In this document: positions 24,450 through 32,291 of the stretch, piece after piece | How the letters are laid out: each line of letters opens with the position of its first letter | How positions within the stretch are numbered: position 1 is the stretch's first letter | NCBI GenBank assembly: GCA_021776245.1 | Contig: JAJFGF010000026.1 | Location: 1 to 36,857 of the forward strand | Reading direction: 5' to 3' | Length of the DNA: 36,857 bases | Source: Hyphococcus sp. | GTDB taxonomy: Bacteria > Pseudomonadota > Alphaproteobacteria > Caulobacterales > Parvularculaceae | Notes under the pieces: model-generated | Databases searched by the model: none | Seen by the model: only the letters and a program-made list of their open reading frames with translations | What the model was told of the DNA's origin: nothing | Made by a program: the position numbers and the translations under genes

Positions 24450-25840
24450 AGATAACATTCTACGGCGCCGCGCAGGAGGTAACCGGCTCGTGCTTTCTGG
24501 TGCAAAACGAAAGCGTCCGGTTTCTTGTGGATTGCGGCATGTTTCAGGGCGGGCGCGACGCCGACGCCAAGAACCGACGGCCATTTCCCTTCAATCCATC
24601 GAAAATTGACTTCGTCGTTGTGACGCATGCGCATATCGATCACAGCGGATTATTGCCAAAGCTGTGTCGGGACGGATTTGCCGGGCCAATTTACTGCACT
24701 CAAGCGACAGCGGAATTGCTTGAAATTATGCTGCGCGACAGTGCGTATATTCATGAAAATGATGCAAAGCGCGCGAGCAGGCGGCGCAAAAAGCTCCGTC
24801 ATGACGTCGAGCCGCTTTATTTAGTGGCAGACGCGGAGAGGGCGCTGTCCCAGCTCAAAACACACGCCTATGATGAGATTTTTAATCCGCATAAGGACAT
24901 CCGAATTCGCATGCGCGATGCCGGACATATTCTCGGTTCCGCGATCCTGGAAATCTGGGTTAAGGCCGAGAATATCGAACGGAAGATCGTTTTCTCCGGC
25001 GATCTTGGTCAGCCCGGCCGGCCCATCATCCGCGATCCATATGTGATAGACCAAGCCGACTATCTGGTCGTTGAATCAACCTATGGCAACCGGCGTCACA
25101 AGGCGTTGTCGCCATCGCTCGACGAGCTTGTTGAAATCGTCAACGACACAATATCGCAAAAACAGGGGAACGTCATTGTACCGGCATTCGCTGTGGGCCG
25201 GACGCAGGAACTAATTTATTACCTGCACCACCTGACGTGCGTTGGGCGTCTAAAGAAACTCAACATTTTTCTTGATTCACCAATGGCGCAGCGCGTCACC
25301 GAGCTGACGACGCGCCATATTGAATTGTTCGACAAAGAGGCGAGGAAACTCGTTGCATGGCGCGCCAGTTCGGAACCGGCGGTCATGCTGAAATTTACGG
25401 AAAGCGTCGAAGAATCGATCGCCTTGAATTCAATACGGTCAGGCGCGATCTTTATCGCGGCGAGCGGCATGTGCACGGCAGGCAGGATTTTGCATCATTT
25501 GCGGCATGGTCTCCCGCGGCGCGAAAATACGGTGTTGATTACGGGGTATCAGGCGCAAGGTACGTTGGGTCGCCAGCTCGTTGAGGGCGCGTCCAGCGTC
25601 AGTATTTTCGGCGACGACATACGCGTCAATGCGAACGTCCGCTCGATTGGTGGTTTTTCGGCGCATGCCGATCAAACGGCGATTCTGAATTGGCTTTCGG
25701 GGTTTGCCGTAGCGCCAAAGAAGACATTGATTGTACACGGAGAACCAGGTGCGGCAACCGCTTTAAAAGATGAAATTGATCGTCGCTTTATCTGGAACGT
25801 TTTCATTCCGGCGCCCGAAGACAAAGTGTTGCTGGAGTAA
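24446..25840 (+). CDS. MBL-fold beta-CASP RNA exonuclease (YSH1/CPSF-like)
   Basis: 464 residues from GTG 24446. The metallo-beta-lactamase core is MKITFYGAAQEVTGSCFLV, the metal motif THAHIDHSGLLPK (HxHxDH), DAGHILGSAILE, then SGDLGQPGRPI. The beta-CASP insert follows with motif A VESTYGNR, motif B (ASGMCTAGRILHHL) and the C-terminal FSAHADQT and VHGEPGAATAL. This is the bacterial relative of archaeal/eukaryotic CPSF73-type RNases. It commonly travels with PHA/pta/ackA genes in proteobacteria, where its RNA target is not known. Length and motif set look intact. Confidence 0.9.
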   Translation: MKITFYGAAQEVTGSCFLVQNESVRFLVDCGMFQGGRDADAKNRRPFPFNPSKIDFVVVTHAHIDHSGLLPKLCRDGFAGPIYCTQATAELLEIMLRDSAYIHENDAKRASRRRKKLRHDVEPLYLVADAERALSQLKTHAYDEIFNPHKDIRIRMRDAGHILGSAILEIWVKAENIERKIVFSGDLGQPGRPIIRDPYVIDQADYLVVESTYGNRRHKALSPSLDELVEIVNDTISQKQGNVIVPAFAVGRTQELIYYLHHLTCVGRLKKLNIFLDSPMAQRVTELTTRHIELFDKEARKLVAWRASSEPAVMLKFTESVEESIALNSIRSGAIFIAASGMCTAGRILHHLRHGLPRRENTVLITGYQAQGTLGRQLVEGASSVSIFGDDIRVNANVRSIGGFSAHADQTAILNWLSGFAVAPKKTLIVHGEPGAATALKDEIDRRFIWNVFIPAPEDKVLLE

Positions 25841-25929
25841 ACGTGGTTGTTGAATATGCTTGATCGAGAAGAACGCCTGCGCTTTCTGGCGATACGCAAA
25901 AGCCAGCCCTATCTCAGAGGAACGGTAAA

Positions 25930-26469
25930 ATGATTATGAATGTGAATATCTCGCCAAAGAAATATGATCTGGTTGCACAGTTTCTGCACTGGTCGATGAC
26001 GCTCATCCTGCTTTATCTGTTCTTTTTCAGCCATTTCGAAGAATTACCCGACGCTGTGATGGAAAATGAAATCGAGCTGCATTCCGGTCTCGGTCTGTTG
26101 ATTGTCGTGCTGGGCCTCGTCAGGTGGTATTGGCGAAAGACAAGACCCAGGCCGGCGCCAGTTGAAACAGACCCGCCGTGGCAGACAAGGGCCGCCGACA
26201 TCACACATCAAGCGTTCTATGCGCTGTTTCTGCTCGCGCCGGCGGCCGGAATTGTCCTCGCGGGACTGGTGGCTTACCCAGTGCGAGTCTTTGGCTTGGT
26301 CGAGATTTCCGGTTGGCTGGCTGACAGCGAAAGCGCAGCCGATCTCATCAACTCCGTCCACGGGTTTTCATCAGATCTTATTCTCTACCTGTTGATCGTT
26401 CATGTGGCGGCCGCGCTCTATCATCAGTTTGTCAAGCGCGACGGTATAATTTGGCGCATGACGCCGTAG
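25930..26469 (+). CDS. Cytochrome b561-family membrane protein
   Basis: 179 residues. It has four transmembrane helices with haem-ligand histidines: VAQFLHWSMTLILLYLFFF (helix 1), IELHSGLGLLIVVLGLVRWYWR (helix 2, LHSGLGL), DITHQAFYALFLLAPAAGIVLAGL (helix 3) and LILYLLIVHVAAALYHQFVKRDGIIWRM (helix 4). The VHGFSS loop and the final RDGIIWRM are typical. It is a dihaem quinol-reacting cytochrome (CybB-like). ATG 25930 has AGAGGAAC ahead; a second ATG follows at 25936. It is the last gene of the plus-strand array, followed by a hairpin. It may oxidise quinol, linking the array to redox balance. Confidence 0.87.
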   Translation: MIMNVNISPKKYDLVAQFLHWSMTLILLYLFFFSHFEELPDAVMENEIELHSGLGLLIVVLGLVRWYWRKTRPRPAPVETDPPWQTRAADITHQAFYALFLLAPAAGIVLAGLVAYPVRVFGLVEISGWLADSESAADLINSVHGFSSDLILYLLIVHVAAALYHQFVKRDGIIWRMTP

Positions 26470-26502
26470 TCATGCGATATGCCGTTCGCCGCTGAAATGA
26501 AA

Positions 26503-26527
26503 TTGGCGATGTCGATGACATCGCCAA
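26503..26527. terminator. Stem-loop after the phaC-to-b561 array
   Basis: TTGGCGATGTC (26503-26513), GAT, GACATCGCCAA (26517-26527) form a perfect 11-bp stem with a 3-nt loop, 33 bp past the cytochrome stop. The following bases are AAAATAAT rather than T-rich, so termination is likely but not canonical. Confidence 0.6.
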
Positions 26528-26573
26528 AAATAATCTATCAGGAAATGAACTATAAAGACACTATCGCCAACAC

Positions 26574-26936
26574 ATTTTGTGGGCGCCGGATCACGTGATC
26601 TGGGACAATGATGCGATTTACGGAATTGCATTCAAAAAATAGCTCAGCGCCATGGGCATTCGCGATGGTCCAACGGCGCTGCTAAGCTCTTGGCAGAATG
26701 GCTTTGTCGAGCGTCTCATTGGGTCAAACCGCCATGAATGCCTTGATCATTTGATCATCTTTAATGCGTCTAATCTGCACCGTATACTGAAGGCCTATGC
26801 AAAATATTGTAACTAAGCGCGGACTCATCTTTCTTTGGGCGCTAATGCGCCAAGTGCTCGAAATAGAATCTCATTCGGTGCGACAGTATCAGTCCCGCAT
26901 CTTGGCGAATTGCATTATGGATATACCAGAAGCTAA
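26574..26936 (+). pseudogene. Decayed integrase-core transposase with in-frame stops
   Basis: A single frame reads ILWAPDHVIWDNDAIYGIAFKK, TAG (26640-26642), LSAMGIRDGPTALLSSWQNGFVERLIGSNRHECLDHL..., TAA (26814-26816), ARTHLSLGANAPS..., ending GELHYGYTRS and TAA (26934-26936). The order DxDxxYG, AMGIRD, SPWQNG-FVERLIGS, ECxDH, and RTHxSL is the C-terminal half of a DDE integrase-type transposase. Two nonsense codons show it is dead. No N-terminal half was found upstream. The flanks 26528-26573 and 26937-27055 show no gene. Confidence 0.75.
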
Positions 26937-27055
26937 TAAACGCTAAGGACAACGCAGGTTTGCTAAAACCGAGCGCACCACGTTGCGAACACCAGGTTCC
27001 GGTGAAGGATATATCGTTGAGATCGCGCTACGCGAGATGCGACGGTTGGCGACCA

Positions 27056-27220
27056 TCAAGACTGAATTCGATAATCATCATCGTCATCATCTTCCAGAAT
27101 GCGTTCTGCCGCGCCGTCCAAATCCTCATACTGGCCGTCGTCATACGACCAGAAAAAAACCATGAGCCCGCCCAAGCCGAGCAGAAGTGAGATAGGGATC
27201 AGGTAAAAAAATGTTTCCAT
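27056..27220 (-). CDS. ccoS: cbb3 oxidase maturation protein CcoS/FixS
   Basis: 54 residues from ATG 27220. It begins METFFYLIPISLLLGLGGLMVFFWSYDDGQYEDLDG, the single membrane helix and the FFWSxxxGQYEDL motif diagnostic of CcoS. An acidic tail (EDDDDDDY) follows. CcoS is required for cofactor insertion into the cbb3 oxidase. It starts 4 bp after the ccoI stop, as in other cbb3 assembly operons. Too short for most automatic gene finders. Confidence 0.93.
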   Translation of the reverse strand: METFFYLIPISLLLGLGGLMVFFWSYDDGQYEDLDGAAERILEDDDDDDYRIQS

Positions 27221-27224
27221 GGGC

Positions 27225-29459
27225 CTAACTCGCTGCTGTGATTGCCTGGCCGCGCTGGCTATTGCACGCATTGAACTTACGCCGATGTGTTGGAGAAGAC
27301 ACGGACAATCGCAACGCATTGAGGACAACAATGATAGAAGATAATGACATGGCGATAGCAGCAAATAGAGGCGTCACAAAGCCGAGGAAGGCGAATGGTA
27401 CTGCGATCGCATTATAGGTTAACGCCAGTGCAAAATTTTGCCTGACTAGCCCATGCGCCCGCTTGGCGATTAGAATGGTTGTGAGGACGCTGTCGAGACC
27501 GTTTTGCAGAAATATGAAATCAGCTGCGTTCCGTCCTACATCTGCAGCGGCGCCAGGCGTCATGGAGACATGCGCCGCTGCGATCGCCGGGGCGTCGTTA
27601 AGGCCGTCGCCGACCATCAGGATGTGCTGGCCTGCTTTTTCAAGAGATTTGAGGCGGTTTAGTTTTTCCGCTGGGCTTACGCCGCCCTGGTAATTAGTGA
27701 CGCCCAGGTCAGCTGCAACTTGCGCTGTCGCCTGCGGCCGGTCCCCGGAGAGAATTTCGACGTTGTATCCGGCGCCTTGCAACCGCTCAATCGTTAAACG
27801 CGCAGCCGGGCGGAGGTGGTCCTCAAATCGAAAACTGGCGAGAGACTCGCCGTTGCACGAGAGGACAACGCTGGCGGCGTTCGAGGGGCCAAGAGCGGCG
27901 TCCCCGTCCTTCAGCGCCCAGGCCGCGCGGCCCAAGCGATAAATATTTTCACCGATGGCGGCTTCCATGCCGTCGCCTGCATGTTCAGTGATATAATCGA
28001 ACGTATTGGCGTGCGACCCGTCTGGCGGTTGCGCAATGGCGATCGCTCGAGAATAGGGATGGCGTGAATGAGCGGCAATATTGCTTGAGAGTTTGAGATG
28101 TTCACGCGCGATCTCCTCGCGATTGATCAGTTTCGGCCGGCCTTCGGTCAGTGTGCCTGTCTTGTCAAAGACGATCGTGTTGATGTCGTTCAGGCGTTCG
28201 AGCGCCGCGCCGTCTTTGGCAATAACGCCGTTTTCAAAGAGCCGCTTCGCGGCAACCACTTGCACCATCGGAACGGCGAGGCCGAGCGCGCAAGGGCAGG
28301 TGATAATCAATACGCTGACGGCGATCGTGAGGGCGTGACGCATGTCCTGGGTCAGCACCATCCAAACGGCGAAAGCGAGGAATGCGCCAATATGGACGAC
28401 GGGCGAATAATATTGCGCCATGCGGTCGGCGATGCGGCGATATCCCTGCTGGCCTGTTTCTGCATTTTCCATCAGTCTTATCATTTCCGCCAGGAAGGAA
28501 GAGTCCGATGTCGCCGTCGCCTCGATGATGATTGGCCTGTTTAAGTTTAGCGCGCCAGCGACGACATTCGCGCCCGCTGTTATTTTCGACGGCAGGCTTT
28601 CACCGGTAACAAGGGAAACATCGATCTCTGAAACACCCGATTGGACAACACCATCGACAGGAATGCGCTCGCCGGCAGCCACCTGGACTTTCATCCCGGG
28701 CTCGATTTCGCAAACTGGTATATAGACGGGCGCACCAGCCTCCATGACAATATTGGCGCCCTGCGGCGTGAGCTTTTCAAGGCCGTTGACGGCCGTTCGG
28801 GCGCGCTCGCGCATAACGTGATCAAGCGTTCGGCCGATGAGGAGAAAGAAAAGAAGAGTAACCGCCGCATCAAAATAGGCGTGTTCGCCGCCTTGGATGG
28901 TGTCGTAAAGGCTCATGCCGAATGTCAGCGCAAGTCCAACCGTAATTGGAACATCCATATTGGTTGTGTTTTGTTTCAGGGCCCGAAATGCCGAGATGTA
29001 AAAAATCCGGCCAGCATAGAGCAGCGCCGGCAAAGCGATGGCCGCTGAAATCCAGTGGAATAACTGGCGCGCCTCCGCGCTCGCGCCCGCCCACACGGCA
29101 ACGGAGAACATCATGATATTGCCCGCTGCAAAGCCGGCGACGGCAAGCGCCCGGATCATTGCTTTAAGTGTCTGATCTTTCTTGTTTGGCGCTGTGCCAG
29201 AAAGATGGCCCTCAAAGCCCGCCAGTTCGAGCGCCCGACCGAAGGCGGGAATGCTGCTTTCGTCGTCCCAGAACACGCAGGCGCGTTTCGTCGAAAGGTT
29301 AACGCGCGCCCGTTTGACGCCAGGCAAACTGCCCAGCGCGTTTTCAATTTTGCGCATGCAGCCGCCGCAATGCATCTCCGGGATAGAGAGCTCCGTGCGT
29401 CTCAACCCGTCCGGACCAGGAGGGCTCGCCAGCGACACTTCATGATCGGTGAGAGGCAT
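27225..29459 (-). CDS. ccoI: Copper-transporting P1B-type ATPase CcoI/FixI
   Basis: About 744 residues from ATG 29459; an upstream extension to 29510 overlaps the previous gene and is unlikely. An N-terminal heavy-metal-associated domain has a CxxC-type metal site (MHCGGCMRK). Eight membrane helices follow, with the transmembrane metal motif ITCPCALGLAVP (CPC), phosphorylation motif FDKTGTLTEGRP, actuator SLVTGESLPSK, and hinge MVGDGLNDAPAIAAA. The CPC plus CGGC with a cbb3 context marks the FixI group, which exports copper for the haem-copper centre assembly. It is followed at once by ccoS. Confidence 0.92.
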   Translation of the reverse strand: MPLTDHEVSLASPPGPDGLRRTELSIPEMHCGGCMRKIENALGSLPGVKRARVNLSTKRACVFWDDESSIPAFGRALELAGFEGHLSGTAPNKKDQTLKAMIRALAVAGFAAGNIMMFSVAVWAGASAEARQLFHWISAAIALPALLYAGRIFYISAFRALKQNTTNMDVPITVGLALTFGMSLYDTIQGGEHAYFDAAVTLLFFLLIGRTLDHVMRERARTAVNGLEKLTPQGANIVMEAGAPVYIPVCEIEPGMKVQVAAGERIPVDGVVQSGVSEIDVSLVTGESLPSKITAGANVVAGALNLNRPIIIEATATSDSSFLAEMIRLMENAETGQQGYRRIADRMAQYYSPVVHIGAFLAFAVWMVLTQDMRHALTIAVSVLIITCPCALGLAVPMVQVVAAKRLFENGVIAKDGAALERLNDINTIVFDKTGTLTEGRPKLINREEIAREHLKLSSNIAAHSRHPYSRAIAIAQPPDGSHANTFDYITEHAGDGMEAAIGENIYRLGRAAWALKDGDAALGPSNAASVVLSCNGESLASFRFEDHLRPAARLTIERLQGAGYNVEILSGDRPQATAQVAADLGVTNYQGGVSPAEKLNRLKSLEKAGQHILMVGDGLNDAPAIAAAHVSMTPGAAADVGRNAADFIFLQNGLDSVLTTILIAKRAHGLVRQNFALALTYNAIAVPFAFLGFVTPLFAAIAMSLSSIIVVLNALRLSVSSPTHRRKFNACNSQRGQAITAAS

Positions 29460-29464
29460 GGAAA

Positions 29465-30265
29465 TTAACCCAATGGCGGCGTCTCGCTGACTGCACGATA
29501 GGCGTGCCACGCAGCGTGACCGAGGACCGGAAACACAACAATCAGACCCAGCAAGCCGGTTGCAAGGCTAAACGCAAAGAGAGCAACGACAATCGCACCC
29601 CAAAGAATTGCGACCGCCGAATTATTCCAGGCAAGCGCCATGCTTGTTCCCATGGCGGTAAACGCGTCGAGGCGCTCGTTCAATAACATGGGGATCGAAA
29701 AGGCGCTTATGGCGAATGAAAAGGCGGCAAAGAGGCCGCCAACGGCGCTACCGACGCCGAGAAACGCCCAACCGCGCGGAGTAGTGACGATTGCGTTGAG
29801 GGTCTCTTCAAACCCGGCGAAGGGCAACATGCCGAAAAATAGGGCGTAAAGCAGAAAAGCCGCCCGAACCCAAAGCATCATCACCAATAATAAAATCACG
29901 CCGATATAAAGAACTTGTCCCGATGATTTTGATTTGGCGAAAAAAATATCACTCAAGAAAATGGGCTGGTTTTTCTCAATCAAACGGCTCTTTTCATAAA
30001 GCCCGACGGCGAGCGCTGGGCCTACAACCATGAAACCTGCGAGCGCCGGCAACAGGATATAAGCAAGATCAAATCGGAGCAGGCCGTAAATGATCGCGGC
30101 GGACGCCAGAAAAACCGCGAAGCCGTATAGAAGGCTGCTAAATGGAAATTTGACGAAATCACGCAGGCCGGCGGCGAGCCACCCGAACGGCGCCGACATA
30201 TCAAGATGCCTGGCGTAGTTTCTCTTTAGAGGCGGCTCGAAATCGTCAAGAGTTTCGTCTGTCAT
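29465..30265 (-). CDS. DUF2189-type membrane protein in the cbb3 cluster
   Basis: 266 residues from ATG 30265 (AGAGGTGA upstream). Six hydrophobic helices are recognisable, e.g. FSSLLYGFAVFLASAAIIYGLLRF, YILLPALAGFMVVGPALAVGLYEKSR, VLYIGVILLLVMMLWVRAAFLLYALFFG and ATGLLGLIVVFPVLGHAAWHAYRA. The GFMVVGPALAVGLYEKSR and ending VFPVLGHAAWHAYR are the DUF2189 pattern. Function unknown in the literature I can recall. It occupies the place where ccoG and ccoH normally sit, 5 bp before the ccoI start, so a role in cbb3 maturation is a fair inference. Confidence 0.8.
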   Translation of the reverse strand: MTDETLDDFEPPLKRNYARHLDMSAPFGWLAAGLRDFVKFPFSSLLYGFAVFLASAAIIYGLLRFDLAYILLPALAGFMVVGPALAVGLYEKSRLIEKNQPIFLSDIFFAKSKSSGQVLYIGVILLLVMMLWVRAAFLLYALFFGMLPFAGFEETLNAIVTTPRGWAFLGVGSAVGGLFAAFSFAISAFSIPMLLNERLDAFTAMGTSMALAWNNSAVAILWGAIVVALFAFSLATGLLGLIVVFPVLGHAAWHAYRAVSETPPLG

Positions 30266-30294
30266 CTGTATTCACCTCTGTCGCATGATCATGG

Positions 30295-30504
30295 TCAACA
30301 TCCTGATTTGGCGGCGCGATACGTTTTGTTGTCCTGATCGACCGATTGCGTGTGCGCGACGCAATCAGGTTGGGAACGAAACGCGACATAAACCAAATGT
30401 GCGTTCGCAGCGGCAAAAATTCCCACTGCGACGCATGCCGACGCCATCCAAAAGACGCGATTGCGCCAAGGCGTTGCCTTGCGTGCCGGCGGGAAAACGG
30501 TCAT
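30295..30504 (-). CDS. 69-aa single-helix membrane protein after ccoP
   Basis: Start ATG overlaps the ccoP stop (ATGA), so it is translationally coupled. A basic N-terminus (ARKATPWRNR) is followed by one membrane helix (VFWMASACVAVGIFAAANAHLVYVAF) and a short cysteine-bearing tail (SQPDCVAH...YRAAKSGC). I know this 'AANAHLVYVAF-SQPDC...YRAAKSxC' pattern from small uncharacterised alphaproteobacterial proteins, but not a function. It is not a full CcoH, which is about twice as long. The two tail cysteines could bind metal or form a disulfide in the periplasm. Confidence 0.72.
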   Translation of the reverse strand: MTVFPPARKATPWRNRVFWMASACVAVGIFAAANAHLVYVAFRSQPDCVAHTQSVDQDNKTYRAAKSGC

Positions 30505-31373
30505 TTGGGATCCTTTCCCAATTCAAGGATGTAAAGCGTCAGCAATTTGCGGTCGGCAACACTTAAACGCCCCTCCCAATGAGGCATCCAGCCCTGGCGT
30601 CCATTGTAGATTGTTTCTGTGATTGACTGAATATCGCCGCCATAAATCCAGAAATCATCTGTTAGATTGGGGGCGCCGCTGGCCTCGAGCCCCATACCAT
30701 CGGCTCCGTGACAGCTCGCGCAGTGGTCGATGAAGATCTCTTTGCCCGGGGCGACCTTTTCCAGGTCCGCTCCAGGCGAAGTGGAAAGAGACTGGATGTA
30801 GCTAACGACCTGGCGGCGTTGTTCCACAGACAGCATGCCATCACGCCCGAAAGCCGGCATCAAACTGTTGCGCGTTTGTTGATGAGGCGCGTTAATCCCG
30901 ACACGAAGGGTTTCCATGATCGCATCCGGATCGCCGCCCCATAGCCACTGATCGTCAACCAGGTTTGGATAGCCTTTTGCGCCCGTCGCGTTAACGCCAT
31001 GGCATGCGGCGCAGTTGTCCTCAAACAGGCGCGGGCCGGTTTTACCCACATGGGCCATGATGGCCGCATCAGCCTGTAGTGCGGCAACATCAGCAGACTC
31101 TAAGGTTGTCGTCCAGTCAGCGCGATAACCGGCGGCGTTTTTGAGACTTTCTTCAACGCTGGAGCGTTGATCAACGCCAAGCAATCCTTTCGTGTAACTC
31201 TCAACGGTTGGCCATGTTGGGAACAATATCCACATGATGACTGCGCAGAGTGTGCCCAGCGTCAAAAAGAACCAGACAGGCTTCGGCACAGGCGTGTTTA
31301 GTTCCGTGATGCCGTTCCACTCATGACCCGTCGTCATGCGACCGGTATGCGGGTCGCGTTCAGCTTTGGTCAT
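30501..31373 (-). CDS. ccoP: cbb3-type cytochrome c oxidase subunit III, CcoP
   Basis: 290 residues. An N-terminal cytoplasmic piece precedes the motif ITELNTPVPKPVWFFLTLG, which leads into the membrane helix. Two class I cytochrome c domains follow, with haem sites CAACH (121-125) and CASCH (218-222). Methionine ligands are likely in SLMPAF and GWMPHW. It carries electrons from the periplasm to CcoO/CcoN. Its ATG overlaps the ccoQ stop. Confidence 0.95.
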   Translation of the reverse strand: MTKAERDPHTGRMTTGHEWNGITELNTPVPKPVWFFLTLGTLCAVIMWILFPTWPTVESYTKGLLGVDQRSSVEESLKNAAGYRADWTTTLESADVAALQADAAIMAHVGKTGPRLFEDNCAACHGVNATGAKGYPNLVDDQWLWGGDPDAIMETLRVGINAPHQQTRNSLMPAFGRDGMLSVEQRRQVVSYIQSLSTSPGADLEKVAPGKEIFIDHCASCHGADGMGLEASGAPNLTDDFWIYGGDIQSITETIYNGRQGWMPHWEGRLSVADRKLLTLYILELGKDPK

Positions 31374-31534
31374 TCTTCTTCCTTATCGTCGAGAATGCTG
31401 CGCGCGGCCTCGTCGAATTTTTCCTGATTTGACGGCCAACACGCATAAACTGTCGCGCCAATAAAGACGGCGATCATATAAAAGAGGCCATAGGATTTCG
31501 AAATGGCGACCAGCGTTTCATGATCGAATGTCAT
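31370..31534 (-). CDS. ccoQ: cbb3-type oxidase subunit CcoQ
   Basis: 54 residues: MTFDHETLVAISKSYGLFYM, then a membrane helix (IAVFIGATVYACWPS) and an acidic tail (FDEAARSILDDKEEE). The SYGLFYM-helix-WPxNQEKFDEAA pattern is that of CcoQ/FixQ, a small stabilising subunit. Both ends overlap the neighbouring genes by 4 nt (ATGA), linking ccoO-ccoQ-ccoP in translation. Too short for many gene finders. Confidence 0.92.
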   Translation of the reverse strand: MTFDHETLVAISKSYGLFYMIAVFIGATVYACWPSNQEKFDEAARSILDDKEEE

Positions 31535-32286
31535 TGACCCGGCTCCTCATCTGATATTTTTGCTGTTTCTTGCGGCATTGCGCCTGCGGCATCGGTGAGC
31601 CGGCCAAGGATTTGGAGATAGGCGACAAGGGCGTCCATTTCCGTCACCGCCCGGCGGTCGCCGTCAAAATAGCGCAAGTTGGTTTCATCGCCATAGCGTT
31701 CAAACACATCGAATGCGTTGTTTGCATCCGGTGTCGCCTGTCTTAATGTGTCGGCCACGGCATTTTCGATCATTTCATTGGTGTAGGGGACGCCGACATT
31801 CCGCATCGCTTTGAGATGAAGATCCATATCGTCATATTGCAGCTCGGAACGCATGAGCCAAGCATATCGCGGCATGACGGATTCGGGAACAACGTCTCTT
31901 GGATTAATGAGATGCGCCGTGTGCCATTGGTCGGAATATTTGTTTCCAATTCGTGCGAGGTCCGGGCCAGTGCGTTTCGACCCCCAAAGCATGGGGTGGT
32001 CATATTTCGACTCTACCGCGAGCGAATATGGCCCGTAGCGTTCGACTTCATCCCGCAGCGTCCTGACCATTTGCGAGTGACAAGCATAACACCCCTCGCG
32101 AATATAGATGTTGCGACCCGCCAGTTCGAGCGGTGTGTAAAGGCGCATGTCTGGCGCGTCCTCTACTGTATCATCAATGGTGAATAAGGGCGCAATTTCG
32201 ACGAGGCCGCCGATTGATCCGACCAGGATAATGGCGATGACAAAACCGATGGCGTTGCGTTCAAGTTTGGCGTGATTGTTTAGCAT
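31531..32286 (-). CDS. ccoO: cbb3-type cytochrome c oxidase subunit II, CcoO
   Basis: 251 residues with one N-terminal membrane helix (AIGFVIAIILVGSIGGLVEIAPLF) and a mono-haem cytochrome c domain. The haem site is CYACH (66-70) in REGCYACHSQMVRTLRDEVERYG, with the conserved ESKYDHPMLWGSKRTGPDLARIG and the methionine region ESVMPRYAWL. The order after ccoN with a 5-bp gap is standard. Confidence 0.95.
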   Translation of the reverse strand: MLNNHAKLERNAIGFVIAIILVGSIGGLVEIAPLFTIDDTVEDAPDMRLYTPLELAGRNIYIREGCYACHSQMVRTLRDEVERYGPYSLAVESKYDHPMLWGSKRTGPDLARIGNKYSDQWHTAHLINPRDVVPESVMPRYAWLMRSELQYDDMDLHLKAMRNVGVPYTNEMIENAVADTLRQATPDANNAFDVFERYGDETNLRYFDGDRRAVTEMDALVAYLQILGRLTDAAGAMPQETAKISDEEPGQ

Positions 32287-32291
32287 CAGCG

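Noticed and set aside
25856-25933. A 25-codon frame (MLDREERLRFLAIRKS...) overlapping the cytochrome b561 start (ATGA).
   Set aside because: No ribosome-binding site, very short and no known similarity. It may act as a leader for coupling, but the evidence is too thin to call a gene.
26983-27190. Plus-strand frames with a histidine-rich stretch (DNHHRHH).
   Set aside because: The histidines are the antisense of the acidic tail of ccoS, which is a clear gene on the minus strand.
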